Shown: piece by piece, positions 1-8,242 of the stretch | Position numbering within the stretch: position 1 is the stretch's first letter | Layout: every line of letters begins with the position of its first letter | Assembly: GCA_034435375.1 (NCBI GenBank) | Contig: DAOTXR010000075.1 | Span: 1-24,197 of the forward strand | Length of the DNA: 24,197 nucleotides | Source: DAOTXR01 sp034435375 | GTDB lineage: Bacteria; Chloroflexota; Anaerolineae; Aggregatilineales; UBA3940 | Direction of reading: 5' to 3' | Notes under the pieces: generated by a model | Seen by the model: only the letters and a program-made list of their open reading frames with translations | Told to the model about the DNA's origin: nothing | The model's database searches: none | Made by a program: the position numbers and the translations under genes

Positions 1-73
1 CCCGCATCACCCGCTCGACCAGCTCATCAGCCTGACGCTTCAACCGCGCTTTCAGTTCTTCTTCTGGTGACAT
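1..73 (-). CDS. N-terminus of a probable transposase (partial)
   Basis: Only the first 24 codons are in the window; the gene runs off the left edge. It starts MSPEEELKARLKRQADELVE, a charged helical N-terminus. A good ribosome binding site (GGAGGGAAG) lies 5 bases before the ATG on the minus strand. The protein shares an EELKAR core with the partial gene at the right edge, and the upstream DNA of the two is also alike, including a 24-base terminal-repeat-like sequence. I infer two members of one insertion-sequence family. An ISKra4-like transposase is possible from the style of the N-terminus, but the family is not established from so few residues. Confidence 0.45.
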   Translation of the reverse strand, partial: MSPEEELKARLKRQADELVERVMR

Positions 74-109
74 AGGTGCTTCCCTCCTGCATCCAGTCTA
101 CTCCTCTTC

Positions 110-133
110 TCCCCCCAAACTGAAATGCACCCT
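110..133 (-). repeat. Putative insertion-sequence end, left copy
   Basis: Read on the minus strand from 133 to 110 the sequence begins AGGGTGCATTTCAGTTTGGG and matches the plus-strand sequence at 24065-24088 at 20 of 24 positions. Similarity continues with gaps through a GGAGTA(G/A)ACT block to the ribosome binding site of the outward-facing gene. This is what the left end of a transposable element just upstream of its transposase would look like. The other end of the element lies outside the window, so neither a terminal inverted repeat nor a target duplication can be verified. Confidence 0.5.
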
Positions 134-141
134 CGCTGAAC

Positions 142-179
142 TTGCGCAATTGACAGGTATGCATATTATGGAGTAGTTT
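142..179 (+). promoter_or_regulatory. Candidate promoter for the Cys-rich surface protein
   Basis: A consensus -35 hexamer TTGACA at 150-155 is followed after 18 bases by a weak -10, TAGTTT (174-179). An alternative pairing is TTGCGC (142-147) with TATTAT (164-169) at 16 bases. Either would start transcription upstream of the gene at 227. The site lies just inside the putative element end at 110-133. Confidence 0.35.
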
Positions 180-226
180 TACAAGAGTATCGTAGGTGGT
201 TAAGAGTTAGGAAGGATTAAAGGACT

Positions 227-1159
227 ATGGCCAACGAGAATACCCCTCCTTCATGGGAGGACGAGGACAGCGAGTCTCAGGAAAAGCGTCCGGTGTTCCT
301 GATCGTGCTGATCCTGGGCATTGCGTTTCTGGCGATTCTGATCGGCGGCCTGTTGTTCATCCTCAGACCGCTGGCCACATCCCCGTCAGAGACACCAGCC
401 AACACAGCGACCGAGCCAGGCGAGCAGACTGGTCCCCAGGAAGGCGGCGGGGAGGCTACAGCTACCTCCACCCAGGAGGAACCGCCGCCAGAAGACCAGC
501 AGCCTGGCGCGTCGGAGGGCACGTCCACCTTTACCCCAACGATGGCCTCCACGTCCACCCCGACAGCTACTTCAACTTCAACTTCAACTCCCACTGCTAC
601 CTTCACGCCCGACCAAAGATCCTTCGGCACAGGCGGGCTGGGAGGGTTCCAACAGCCCGGAGAAACCCGGGAGCGTCATGAGGTATGGTTCTGCACTCAG
701 ATTGGTGAGGACACTTTCCAGTGGTACACCGTCGACACCATCTACCAGAACGGCACCCCGGTAGCCGAAGTGATCGTGGACGGACCATTCGTCGGCCCCT
801 GGGTGCCCGGCTGCCCGGCTACCTGCCAGTCTCCAATGTGCGGCGACGGCCTGTGCACGGCCTGCGGCGGTGAGAACTCTGCCAACTGTCTCCAGGACTG
901 CCCGGAGTCGTGCGGCAACGGCACCTGCGCCAACGGCGAGACCAACGCTTCTTGCCCGCAGGACTGCCCACTGACCTGCAACCCCCTGGCTACGAGCGAG
1001 GCGCAGTGCGCCGCCGGCGGTGGCCATTGGACATTCGTGGCGCCGGATATCCTCGGCTGCGATTGTGTGTGCGTGCAGTATACGAGTCCGGCCACTTGTG
1101 AAGCGATACCGGCGTGTTACTGGGACGCCTATGTAAACAAGTGCTCACCGAAATTATAA
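227..1159 (+). CDS. Membrane-anchored surface protein with Thr-rich stalk and Cys-rich repeats
   Basis: A 310-residue protein of unknown function. Residues 1-21 are acidic and cytoplasmic, 22-47 form one hydrophobic segment without a cleavage site, and about 50-130 are a Thr/Ser/Pro/Glu-rich stalk. The outer part holds a short globular stretch and then two tandem Cys-rich repeats (CGDGLC...CLQDCP and CGNGTC...CPQDCP). These repeats, of the general form CGxGxCxxGExxxxCxxDCP, occur in many secreted bacterial and archaeal proteins. A third Cys-rich part (CNPLATSEAQC to the end) follows. The start has AAGG-type binding sequence just upstream. It is probably a bitopic protein displaying a disulfide-rich head. 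A three-unit ACTTCA hexamer at 569-586 encodes part of the stalk. It stands alone and is followed by a strong hairpin at 1240-1269. Confidence 0.8.
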   Translation: MANENTPPSWEDEDSESQEKRPVFLIVLILGIAFLAILIGGLLFILRPLATSPSETPANTATEPGEQTGPQEGGGEATATSTQEEPPPEDQQPGASEGTSTFTPTMASTSTPTATSTSTSTPTATFTPDQRSFGTGGLGGFQQPGETRERHEVWFCTQIGEDTFQWYTVDTIYQNGTPVAEVIVDGPFVGPWVPGCPATCQSPMCGDGLCTACGGENSANCLQDCPESCGNGTCANGETNASCPQDCPLTCNPLATSEAQCAAGGGHWTFVAPDILGCDCVCVQYTSPATCEAIPACYWDAYVNKCSPKL

Positions 1160-1239
1160 TAAGGGTAGGTCTATCGCGGCCCTGTTCTGACCGAATCCGT
1201 TGTCTCTGCGGGAATAGTGAGAAAGCTGACGAACGTTTT

Positions 1240-1269
1240 CCGACGCCTCGACGCCTGTCGAGGCGTCGG
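1240..1269 (+). terminator. Perfect 13-bp hairpin, terminator-like
   Basis: CCGACGCCTCGAC (1240-1252) and its exact complement (1257-1269) enclose a 4-base loop, GCCT. It lies 80 bases after the stop of the upstream gene and before the folC promoter. The following T-run is short (CTTTG), and a TTTT precedes the stem, so a minus-strand transcript would meet AAAA instead of U. It may terminate by structure alone or protect a 3' end. Confidence 0.55.
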
Positions 1270-1311
1270 CTTTGCCGTCGGTGTGGACAAGAGAACGCAC
1301 ATCAGCGCCTC

Positions 1312-1340
1312 TTTGCAGCGAGGCAAGATACGGTTACAAT
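1312..1340 (+). promoter_or_regulatory. Candidate folC promoter
   Basis: TTTGCA (1312-1317), a 17-base spacer and TACAAT (1335-1340). The start of transcription would fall near 1347, leaving a leader of about 20 bases before the chosen folC start. The position supports the shorter reading of folC. Confidence 0.45.
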
Positions 1341-1368
1341 CGGCCTCACGAAACCCGCACGACCAAGG

Positions 1369-2784
1369 ATGCCCTTTTTGGATACACCACTCACCCAACC
1401 GCTCAAACGCCTTGAACACCTCATCACACGCCCTGCTGAGTCGCTGGATGACCCTGCCGAGCGGGCCATCGAGTTCCGGCGGCGGCTGGAACGCACCCGC
1501 CGTCTGATGGCTGCATTGGGCAACCCCCAGGATAGCATGGACATCATTCACATCACCGGCACGTCGGGCAAGGGGTCGATCGCAATCTTCTGCGAGGCGA
1601 TCCTGCGTGCCCTGGGCCTACGGGTCGGAACACACACGTCGCCCTATCTGCAAACGCCTCTGGAAAAGGCGCGGGTTGATGGCAACCTGATGCCGCTGGA
1701 AGACGCCAGCAGGCTGTCTGACATTGTGATGCAAGCCATTGAGACGATGCAGATGGAGATAGCCGACCTGGGCAACCCGCACTACGCCGAGGCGTGGCTG
1801 GGGTTGGTGATGCGCTACTTTGCCGACCAGGGCTGTGAGGCGGGGGTGATCGAGGTGGGGATGGGCGGACGCTACGACGCGACCAACATCGTCATGCCGC
1901 GCGTCAGCGTGATCAGCACCATCCACTACGATCACACCCGCGTACTGGGCGACACCCTGGCGTCTATCGCCTTTCACAAAGCGGGCATAATCAAGGCTGG
2001 GACGCCAGTGGTGGTGGGAGAGGTGCCGGAGATCGCGCTGAAGGTGGTGGCAGACGAGGCAGCCCGGCACGACGCCTGGATGATCCAGCTGGGAAAGGAT
2101 GTGCACTACCAGCCTATCGAGCTGACCGAGCGCGGCGGTCGGTTTTCTTACCAGGGCCTAGACATCTGTCTGAACGACATCACCATTGGACTGCTGGGAG
2201 CACACCAGTTTGCCAACGCGACGGTGGCCCTGGCCGCCGTGGAGGTCTTCGCCGCCGGCCTGGGTTTGCGGCTGGACGAGACTCACATCCGGGAAGGGCT
2301 GGCTCGGACTCGCTTTGCTGGGCGGCTGGAGGTGGTTCAGAAGAACCCGACGGTGGTGCTGGATGGCGCGCACAATCAGGAGAAGATTGGCGCCCTGATC
2401 CGGGCCATCCCGCAGATCTTCCGATACCGGCGGCTGATCCTGGTGTTGGGAATGCTGGAGACGAAGGCAGTCGATCCGATCATGGAGGCGCTGGGCGGGA
2501 TCGCAGATGTCATCGTCACGACACGGCCTCACGTGAAAGGCAAACCGGCGCTGTCTGCTGACGACCTAGCCCGGATCGCGCAGCAGGCGGGAGTACATGA
2601 AGTGGTGGCCGAAGAAGAGCCGCTAGCAGCGCTGGAACGGGCGCTGAGATTGGCAGGGTCGGATGATCTGGTGGTGGTGACCGGATCGCTATACCTGATT
2701 GGGATGGTGCGTCCATACTGGCATCCCACCGGGAAAATCGTGGAGCAGCACACTATGTTCCCCAATGGGTTCCCCACCGACTGA
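1369..2784 (+). CDS. folC: Bifunctional folylpolyglutamate/dihydrofolate synthase
   Basis: FolC ligates glutamate to dihydropteroate and/or adds further glutamates to tetrahydrofolate using ATP, in the cytoplasm. The 471-residue reading has the Mur-ligase-type P-loop GTSGKGS (64-70), HTSPYL (89-94), EVGMGGRYDATN (162-173), a YDHT motif (187-190), KAGIIK (204-209, containing the lysine expected to be carbamylated) and LDGAHN in the C-terminal domain. The frame is open upstream to 1114, overlapping the previous gene, but family proteins begin close to the motif run seen here, and the promoter at 1312-1340 also favours ATG 1369. The ribosome site is weak (CAAGG adjacent to ATG). The usual E before KAGI is H here. 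It sits apart from the folE-SDR-folB cluster some 14 kb away. Whether it acts on dihydropteroate, folate or both cannot be told. Confidence 0.93.
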   Translation: MPFLDTPLTQPLKRLEHLITRPAESLDDPAERAIEFRRRLERTRRLMAALGNPQDSMDIIHITGTSGKGSIAIFCEAILRALGLRVGTHTSPYLQTPLEKARVDGNLMPLEDASRLSDIVMQAIETMQMEIADLGNPHYAEAWLGLVMRYFADQGCEAGVIEVGMGGRYDATNIVMPRVSVISTIHYDHTRVLGDTLASIAFHKAGIIKAGTPVVVGEVPEIALKVVADEAARHDAWMIQLGKDVHYQPIELTERGGRFSYQGLDICLNDITIGLLGAHQFANATVALAAVEVFAAGLGLRLDETHIREGLARTRFAGRLEVVQKNPTVVLDGAHNQEKIGALIRAIPQIFRYRRLILVLGMLETKAVDPIMEALGGIADVIVTTRPHVKGKPALSADDLARIAQQAGVHEVVAEEEPLAALERALRLAGSDDLVVVTGSLYLIGMVRPYWHPTGKIVEQHTMFPNGFPTD

Positions 2785-3022
2785 GAGCATGCCACCTTCA
2801 TCAAAAGCTACGTGGCTGTAAACTTATGGAGATGGAATACAACACATAATGGCGATGAATCTGTGGCTCCATTGAGAAGGTGTACACACCAGGGGCAGCC
2901 CAGAGGCTCCCCTTGTTCTGCAATGAGCCAGACGATGATCCTAACGCCCGGTGCGTCCCGTCTCTCGCCAGATACAGACCTACTCTGATCGCTTACGGCG
3001 CGGCCTGCCCTCCAAAATGCGC

Positions 3023-3035
3023 TACAATCAGAGGC
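3023..3035 (+). promoter_or_regulatory. Candidate -10 element giving a leaderless mRNA
   Basis: TACAAT at 3023-3028 ends 7 bases before the ATG at 3036, so transcription would start at or next to the start codon. No convincing -35 is seen. The GAGG just before the ATG is too close to serve as a normal ribosome site. Confidence 0.35.
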
Positions 3036-5123
3036 ATGCCCACATTGGTCAACCGCTTTAGGGCACGTCCCACCTTCGTTGGCAGCGCGACGCTGCTGAC
3101 GTTGCTTGGCCTGCTGGCGGCGCTCTCCGTGCAGTCCATGCCTCATGGCATACCAGCGACGCTGCCGCCGACGCCCACTCCGGCTGTGCTTGCCGAACAC
3201 ACAACTGCCGCGCCATCTTGGCCAGCATCCTCCTCCACCACCGTCCCCGCCCCAACACCGACGCCCAACCCGGCAGATCGGCTGGCGCAGTCTCCCCCGC
3301 CAACGGCTGAGGATGTGGCGCTCTATCAGGTCCTTCTGAGCAGCCCACCGCCAGCCTACGACCGGATCGCGGCAGCGGCAGCTTTCACCGGCCTCGATGC
3401 CACAGCCCTGTCCTCCCCGGCAGCGCGATCTACCCAGGGCTACCAGCTCGGCGATCTCCGATCTTTTTGGGTTCACGACCAAGAACGCGGCGCCTATGAG
3501 CAAGTCGAGGCCAGGCTGGCCTGGATCTCCCAGCACGCCTATTTCTGGCTTGATACAGCCAGCGTGGCGACGGGCGTCACTGGCGAGCTTGTCGCGCCTG
3601 GGGATTGGCGTGCTGCTGCCGACTCGTTCGACGCCACCTACCAAGCGATCCGAGCCGTCTTCGGCTCGGAACCGTCGCCGGGAGTCGATGGGGACCTGCG
3701 CCTGCACATCTTAAATACCGACCGGCTGGTGGATGTGGGCGGAGCATTCAGCAGCGCCGATCTGCTGCCGCGCGCTGTCCAGCCCTATTCGAACGAATGC
3801 GAGATGTTCACTTTGTCGATCCCTGGCTCAGGTGGCATCGGCAGCGACTACTACAACGCGATCCTGGCTCACGAGCTTCAACACATGATCCACTTTGGCA
3901 TTGACCCCAACGAAGAATTGTGGGTCAACGAAGGGTTGGCACAGTTAGCTCAGCAGATCGCCGGGATGCGGGGTGATAACAATGTAAACGACTACTTGGA
4001 AGACGTGGATCGGTCGTTGGGATTCTTCGGCAACGATCTTCACGACTACGGCCAATCCTACCTGCTGATCGACTACCTGTACGAGCGATTCGGCCCCCCA
4101 TTCATCACGGCGTTGATAGCCAACCCAGACAACGGATGGGCGGGCATCGACTCGACCCTGGCCACGCTCGGTCTCGATACCACCATCGATGCACTGTACG
4201 GCGACTTCGTGGCGGCGCTCTACCTGAGCAGCCGCTATTCCCCAGCGCCCCCCTATGCCTTCGCCATCCCCTCCATCCGACGTTTCCGCTCAGCAGCCGT
4301 GCTCGACGACCTGCCCGCCAGGGCTGCGGGCGAGGTCAACCAGTACGGCCTGGACGTGATCCGCGTCCTGGGCAACGGCCAGGCTGCGATCACCTTCACC
4401 GGGGCGCAAACAGTGTCCCTTGTTCCCACCCAGTCGCCCACAGAGCAGCACATGTGGTGGTCTCAGCAGGCAGACATGAGCTTGAGCACCCTCACCCGCC
4501 TGGTTGACCTGCGCCAGGTCAGCCGCGCCACGCTGACTTTCCACGCCTGGTGGGACCTGGAGCCAGGATGGGACTACGCCTACGTGCTGATCTCGACCGA
4601 CGGCGGCCAGACATGGATCCCACAGCGCAGCACCTCCAGCGTCGGCCAGAATCCCAACGGCCAGAACTACGGGCATGGCCTGACGGGTCGCAGCGGCTGG
4701 ACCGACTCTGTGATCGGTCCGGCCCGCTGGGTGACGGAGACTGTCGATCTCAGCGCCTATTCTGGGCAGGCAGTCCTGTTACGCTTCGCGGTGATCACCG
4801 ACGAGGGGGTGACGCACCCAGGGCTGCTCGTAGACGAGATAACAATCCCTGAGATCGGGCTTGTGGATGATGTGGAATCGCCCCAGGGATGGACTGCCGA
4901 GGGATTCGTGTGGATGCATAACCGCGTCCCCCAGCGATGGTTGGTCCAAGCGATCCTGATCGGACCGCACGGTATAACCGTCCGACCTCTTGAGGTCGTC
5001 GAGGGCGCGGCCAGGCTCGAAGTAGACCTGGACTCGCTGGAGGAGGTAGCGCTGTTGATCGCTGGCCAGACACGCTTCACCACTGCGACTGCGCCCTATC
5101 AGGTCGATGCCGCTCTGCGATGA
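3036..5123 (+). CDS. Secreted zinc metallopeptidase, gluzincin type, with immune-inhibitor-A-like C-terminus
   Basis: A 695-residue exported peptidase. Residues 11-32 form a hydrophobic signal or anchor segment, followed by a Pro/Thr-rich linker to about 75. The catalytic region has HELQH (279-283) and, 16 residues on, the likely third zinc ligand E299 in WVNEGLAQL, the Peptidase-MA/gluzincin arrangement. The last 250 residues (from VDLRQVSRATLTF) resemble the beta-sandwich regions of immune inhibitor A (M6) peptidases, with LISTDGGQTW and LLVDEITI motifs. The frame is open back to 2880 but the signal segment supports ATG 3036. The stop is 33 bases before the glycosyltransferase, so they may be co-transcribed. 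The substrate is unknown; degradation of extracellular protein is the plausible role. Confidence 0.85.
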   Translation: MPTLVNRFRARPTFVGSATLLTLLGLLAALSVQSMPHGIPATLPPTPTPAVLAEHTTAAPSWPASSSTTVPAPTPTPNPADRLAQSPPPTAEDVALYQVLLSSPPPAYDRIAAAAAFTGLDATALSSPAARSTQGYQLGDLRSFWVHDQERGAYEQVEARLAWISQHAYFWLDTASVATGVTGELVAPGDWRAAADSFDATYQAIRAVFGSEPSPGVDGDLRLHILNTDRLVDVGGAFSSADLLPRAVQPYSNECEMFTLSIPGSGGIGSDYYNAILAHELQHMIHFGIDPNEELWVNEGLAQLAQQIAGMRGDNNVNDYLEDVDRSLGFFGNDLHDYGQSYLLIDYLYERFGPPFITALIANPDNGWAGIDSTLATLGLDTTIDALYGDFVAALYLSSRYSPAPPYAFAIPSIRRFRSAAVLDDLPARAAGEVNQYGLDVIRVLGNGQAAITFTGAQTVSLVPTQSPTEQHMWWSQQADMSLSTLTRLVDLRQVSRATLTFHAWWDLEPGWDYAYVLISTDGGQTWIPQRSTSSVGQNPNGQNYGHGLTGRSGWTDSVIGPARWVTETVDLSAYSGQAVLLRFAVITDEGVTHPGLLVDEITIPEIGLVDDVESPQGWTAEGFVWMHNRVPQRWLVQAILIGPHGITVRPLEVVEGAARLEVDLDSLEEVALLIAGQTRFTTATAPYQVDAALR

Positions 5124-5156
5124 TTCAGGCACGGCACTCTGTGGAGGAAGCAACCT

Positions 5157-6593
5157 GTGCAGGCTCTGGAACACCTCAAAAGATGGGCTAAGAAGCACGA
5201 CTCGTGGCAGGTCCGATATGCCTTGCTGCTGGTGGCCGCGCTGGCCGTCCGGCTGGCAGGAATCACCCGCCATCCTCTGTGGTATGACGAGGCTTTCTCT
5301 GCCCGTGTAGCCACCCTGCCGCCGGTACAGATCGTATGGATGGACCTGCACCCGCCACTCTGGCACCTCCTGGAGTGGTTGGTCACCCACACAGTCGGCA
5401 GCAGCGAACTGGCGTTGCGGCTGCCGGGTGCAGTGTTCGGCGCCCTGGTGGTGGCCGAGTTCTACCTGCTGGTACGGGCGCTGGCAGGGGAGCGCGAAGC
5501 ACTGTGGGCCGCCGGGTTGCTCACGATCATGCCTGCTCAGATCAACTTTGCCCAGGACGCACGGATGTATAGCCTGCTGACCCTGTTCGTGGTGGTGGCT
5601 GCGCGCGCCATGCACGAAAAACGCTGGGCGCGATTCTGGTTGGCCTCCGCTCTGATGCTCTATACCCACAACATTGGCGTGATTTACCTTGCCGCCATTG
5701 GCTTGCTGGCCGTGATCAAAGACTGGCGGGCAGGAATCGCTGCACTGGTCAAGGTTGGGGTGGTCTGGTTGCCGTGGGCGGCTGTCCTTGTGATTCAGCT
5801 GGCGAATGAGGCCCACAGCCAGTGGATCATCCCTCCCGATGTGGCGCGAGTCCTGTTCTTTTACCCACTCTATACCACCTTTTTCGTCACCGTCCCGCCT
5901 GACGCTCAGTGGTTGGTGGTACCGGTGTCCTATGTCCTGACGGTGCTGTCGGTATACGGGCTTTTGCGACATGCCAGACAGCTGGCGCTGCTGTTTGCGC
6001 TGGCCTTCGGATCGCTGGTGATCTTGAGCTTAGTGTCACTGGCCTGGCGCTCGCTGATGATCCCGCGCGTGATGCTGCCGGCGGGCACGGCGTTGGCGGC
6101 GCTGTGGGGAGTGTTCCTGGCTCGCCAGGCAGGAGTGCGACGCCACTTCGCGCTGGCGCTGCTGGCCACGGCGCTGGGCGTCAGCTTGGTGGCGCTCTAT
6201 TCAGCTCCAGATGAAGAACAGCAGCCTTTTGGGACCTACGCTGAGCTTGTCTCGGATGGCTACCGGGCCGGCGACGCCGTCTATGCACTGGATGCCCACA
6301 GCTACACGCTGTTCTACTACTACGATCGCGGGCGCTTTCCTTTGTATCTGTTGCCCACACCAGGGGAGACACAGGCCGACTCGGTGGCCAGCCGGGAAAC
6401 CCGCCAAGCGACGCTGCGCCACCTGAGACAGGCAGGCTTCCAGCGCGTGTGGCTGCTGTGGAGCGATCGAGCTTACCCACCAGACAGCACTACACAGGCA
6501 GAATTATCTCTGGATACTGCCCGCATCCTGGGGGTTTACATGCTCACTGGGAAGTACGGCCAGACCTACCGCGTGCTGCTGATCGCTCCCTAA
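5157..6593 (+). CDS. GT-C membrane glycosyltransferase (GT39/PMT-like)
   Basis: A 478-residue polytopic membrane protein of the dolichyl-phosphate-mannose-protein mannosyltransferase-like superfamily, expected to move a sugar from a lipid-phosphate donor at the outer face of the membrane. After the first membrane segment comes LWYDEAFSAR, the acidic first-loop motif. DLHPPLWHLLEWL follows, matching the D-x-HPP-L motif of the family, then many hydrophobic helices to about residue 350 and a soluble C-terminal part. The start is GTG, chosen because GGAGGAAG lies about 7 bases upstream. It follows the secreted peptidase by 33 bases and ends 16 bases from the convergent nuclease gene. The acceptor (protein or glycan) cannot be told. 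Confidence 0.85.
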   Translation: MQALEHLKRWAKKHDSWQVRYALLLVAALAVRLAGITRHPLWYDEAFSARVATLPPVQIVWMDLHPPLWHLLEWLVTHTVGSSELALRLPGAVFGALVVAEFYLLVRALAGEREALWAAGLLTIMPAQINFAQDARMYSLLTLFVVVAARAMHEKRWARFWLASALMLYTHNIGVIYLAAIGLLAVIKDWRAGIAALVKVGVVWLPWAAVLVIQLANEAHSQWIIPPDVARVLFFYPLYTTFFVTVPPDAQWLVVPVSYVLTVLSVYGLLRHARQLALLFALAFGSLVILSLVSLAWRSLMIPRVMLPAGTALAALWGVFLARQAGVRRHFALALLATALGVSLVALYSAPDEEQQPFGTYAELVSDGYRAGDAVYALDAHSYTLFYYYDRGRFPLYLLPTPGETQADSVASRETRQATLRHLRQAGFQRVWLLWSDRAYPPDSTTQAELSLDTARILGVYMLTGKYGQTYRVLLIAP

Positions 6594-6609
6594 GGCTGGC
6601 ATCCGTCTG

Positions 6610-8028
6610 TCACGTGGCAGGCAGCGTCAGCAGCCAGTCCCGCACGGTGACGGTCGCCCGCACGTCGTCTTCGTTGTAGTGCACAATGTGATCCAGATGC
6701 TTCTGCCTACCGGTCTGAAGCCAGCGCAAATATTCCAAGATCGAGTCGTCGGCATGTCGAGTCTCCCCCGACCACTCAAAACCCAGCCACGGCGCAATGT
6801 CCTTGAGCGAGTAGCCGCGCAGCGGCAACACCACGCTGTCACGCAACACCCGTTGCAGGTCGATCATGCGGTCGAGCAGCATCTGTCCACGAGGGTCCTG
6901 GCCATAGCGGTCCATCAGCGTCTTGACGGCGGTCCGCTCGTACCAGCCGTAGTGATACACCCACCCTTGGATGCAGTCAACACGTTGCAGAAACGACTCC
7001 CACATCGCGGCCTCGTCTTCGGGTTGTCGAGCAAGGTCATACTCAAACGTCATACGCTTGCCGCGCCGCACCAGCAGCCCCATCAGGTAGAACAGACCTT
7101 CCATCGGCACGCTCTCCACGTCAAAAAACAGCTCTGGATCGCCTGCCTCCGGCAGGTGGGGTGTGCCGATCTGGATCATACGCCCTTCGGCGAGGGCCTG
7201 GGCCTGCCAGATGATGCGTGGGGCCGTCTTCTCCCCGATGCCCCGGATGTTGATCAACTGCTCGCGGGTGGCCGAGGCAGCTGCACGCAGCGTCCCCAAC
7301 CCACGCTCGTGCAGCCCACGCCACACCCGCCGTTGCAGACCCGCCACCAGCGATACATCCTGCGATTGCTCGGCCAGCGGCACACACAGGTCACGCCAGA
7401 CGCACGCGCCGCACGTTGATGAGACAAAGGGCAGAGGCTCGTGCCCGGCAGCCAGCTCGCGCACGTAGGCCATCTTCTCACTGAGTGTTGGCCCGTCGAA
7501 GGCCACGTACTCCTCGCGGTAGAACTGGTCGCCAGTGCGTTGCTGGGGCGACAGCCGCAGGAACAGGCTGCCGTTGGGACGCACCCCCTGGATGGCCTCC
7601 AGCAGCGCAATGTAGGCCATCACCTGCAAACGATGCTCGACTCTGGCCTCACTCGCCAGCTTGATATCGATGGGGCGGTAATGGTAGCCTCCCAACCGCG
7701 ACCCGCCTTCGACACGTTCCATCAGGTCGGGCACTCCCACCATGTCGCCGTCGATCAACACGCCCTGGTAGATGGGCGACACACCTCGACGCATCAGGCC
7801 CAGTGTGGCCTGGAACCCGGCATCCAGGTCGCCGAGGCGGTACTTAGGCTCGTAGACCTTGAACTGCGCCACCACTTGCGACTCGAATTCCTCGCCCTGC
7901 TGGGCAACCCACGCCTGGTAGGCCGGTGGCTCCACCCGCTCACGTGGGTCGCCGTGGTAATTCAGGTACACCAACCGGTCGCATTCGACCAACGAGGCCA
8001 GATCGGTGGCTGTGATATATTTTTTCAT
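6610..8028 (-). CDS. TM0106-family RecB-like nuclease with Fe-S site, HhH and RNase H-like domain
   Basis: A 472-residue protein with a multi-domain order I recognise as the TM0106 type. The N-terminal PD-(D/E)XK nuclease has D101 (GVPDL), D121-x-K123 (IDIK) and QVMAY (135-139, the RecB QxxxY motif). Four cysteines (C16 and CGACVWRDLC, C206/C209/C215) are placed as in Cas4/AddB-type 4Fe-4S sites. A helix-hairpin-helix (about 256-275, INIRGIGEKTAP) and a YprB/DnaQ-like exonuclease domain (D303, E305 in FFDVES; late DD in YNEDDVRAT) follow. A role in DNA repair or processing is likely; no CRISPR genes are near. ATG 8028 fits the family start (MKKYITATDL) but has no good ribosome site; in-frame ATG 8094 is an alternative. 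The gene converges on the glycosyltransferase. Confidence 0.88.
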   Translation of the reverse strand: MKKYITATDLASLVECDRLVYLNYHGDPRERVEPPAYQAWVAQQGEEFESQVVAQFKVYEPKYRLGDLDAGFQATLGLMRRGVSPIYQGVLIDGDMVGVPDLMERVEGGSRLGGYHYRPIDIKLASEARVEHRLQVMAYIALLEAIQGVRPNGSLFLRLSPQQRTGDQFYREEYVAFDGPTLSEKMAYVRELAAGHEPLPFVSSTCGACVWRDLCVPLAEQSQDVSLVAGLQRRVWRGLHERGLGTLRAAASATREQLINIRGIGEKTAPRIIWQAQALAEGRMIQIGTPHLPEAGDPELFFDVESVPMEGLFYLMGLLVRRGKRMTFEYDLARQPEDEAAMWESFLQRVDCIQGWVYHYGWYERTAVKTLMDRYGQDPRGQMLLDRMIDLQRVLRDSVVLPLRGYSLKDIAPWLGFEWSGETRHADDSILEYLRWLQTGRQKHLDHIVHYNEDDVRATVTVRDWLLTLPAT

Positions 8029-8125
8029 GGCTGTTGGGCGGCGGAGAGGCTTCCCAGTAAAGGAGAAAACAAGCCGCCTGTTCTCCTTGAACATTCCGTC
8101 AGTGTGCGCTGCACGTATGACTCGC

Positions 8126-8191
8126 GCCAGCATTGTACACCGTCCTGTTTTGAATTGGGAAGTGGGATCATCTGTACCTTACAATGCTGGC
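8126..8191. repeat. 12-bp inverted repeat in the divergent gap
   Basis: GCCAGCATTGTA (8126-8137) is an exact inverted copy of TACAATGCTGGC (8180-8191), with 42 bases between. Each arm holds a TACAAT hexamer facing outward, toward the nuclease gene on one side and the DUF333 lipoprotein gene on the other. No matching -35 hexamer at normal spacing was found for either. It could be an operator or a symmetric promoter pair, or chance. Confidence 0.5.
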
Positions 8192-8242
8192 CTGTCATCC
8201 GATGTCACAGCAACAGAGACCGCTGCTTGTGACGACACGAAC

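Noticed and set aside
2808..3707. A 299-codon minus-strand reading frame opposite the metallopeptidase gene
   Set aside because: It runs antisense to a gene with a clear signal segment and HExxH site, its sequence is rich in Arg/Gly/Cys with no recognisable motif, and no ribosome site supports it.
4779..5972. A 397-codon minus-strand frame across the peptidase-glycosyltransferase boundary
   Set aside because: It is antisense to two supported genes, unusually rich in Gln/His/Arg, and has no family motif, as expected for the reverse of GC-rich codons.
6610..8028. Cas4 or CRISPR-associated nuclease
   Set aside because: The Fe-S cysteines and PD-(D/E)XK motifs are similar, but the HhH and RNase H-like domains fit the TM0106 type, and no CRISPR repeats or cas genes are present.
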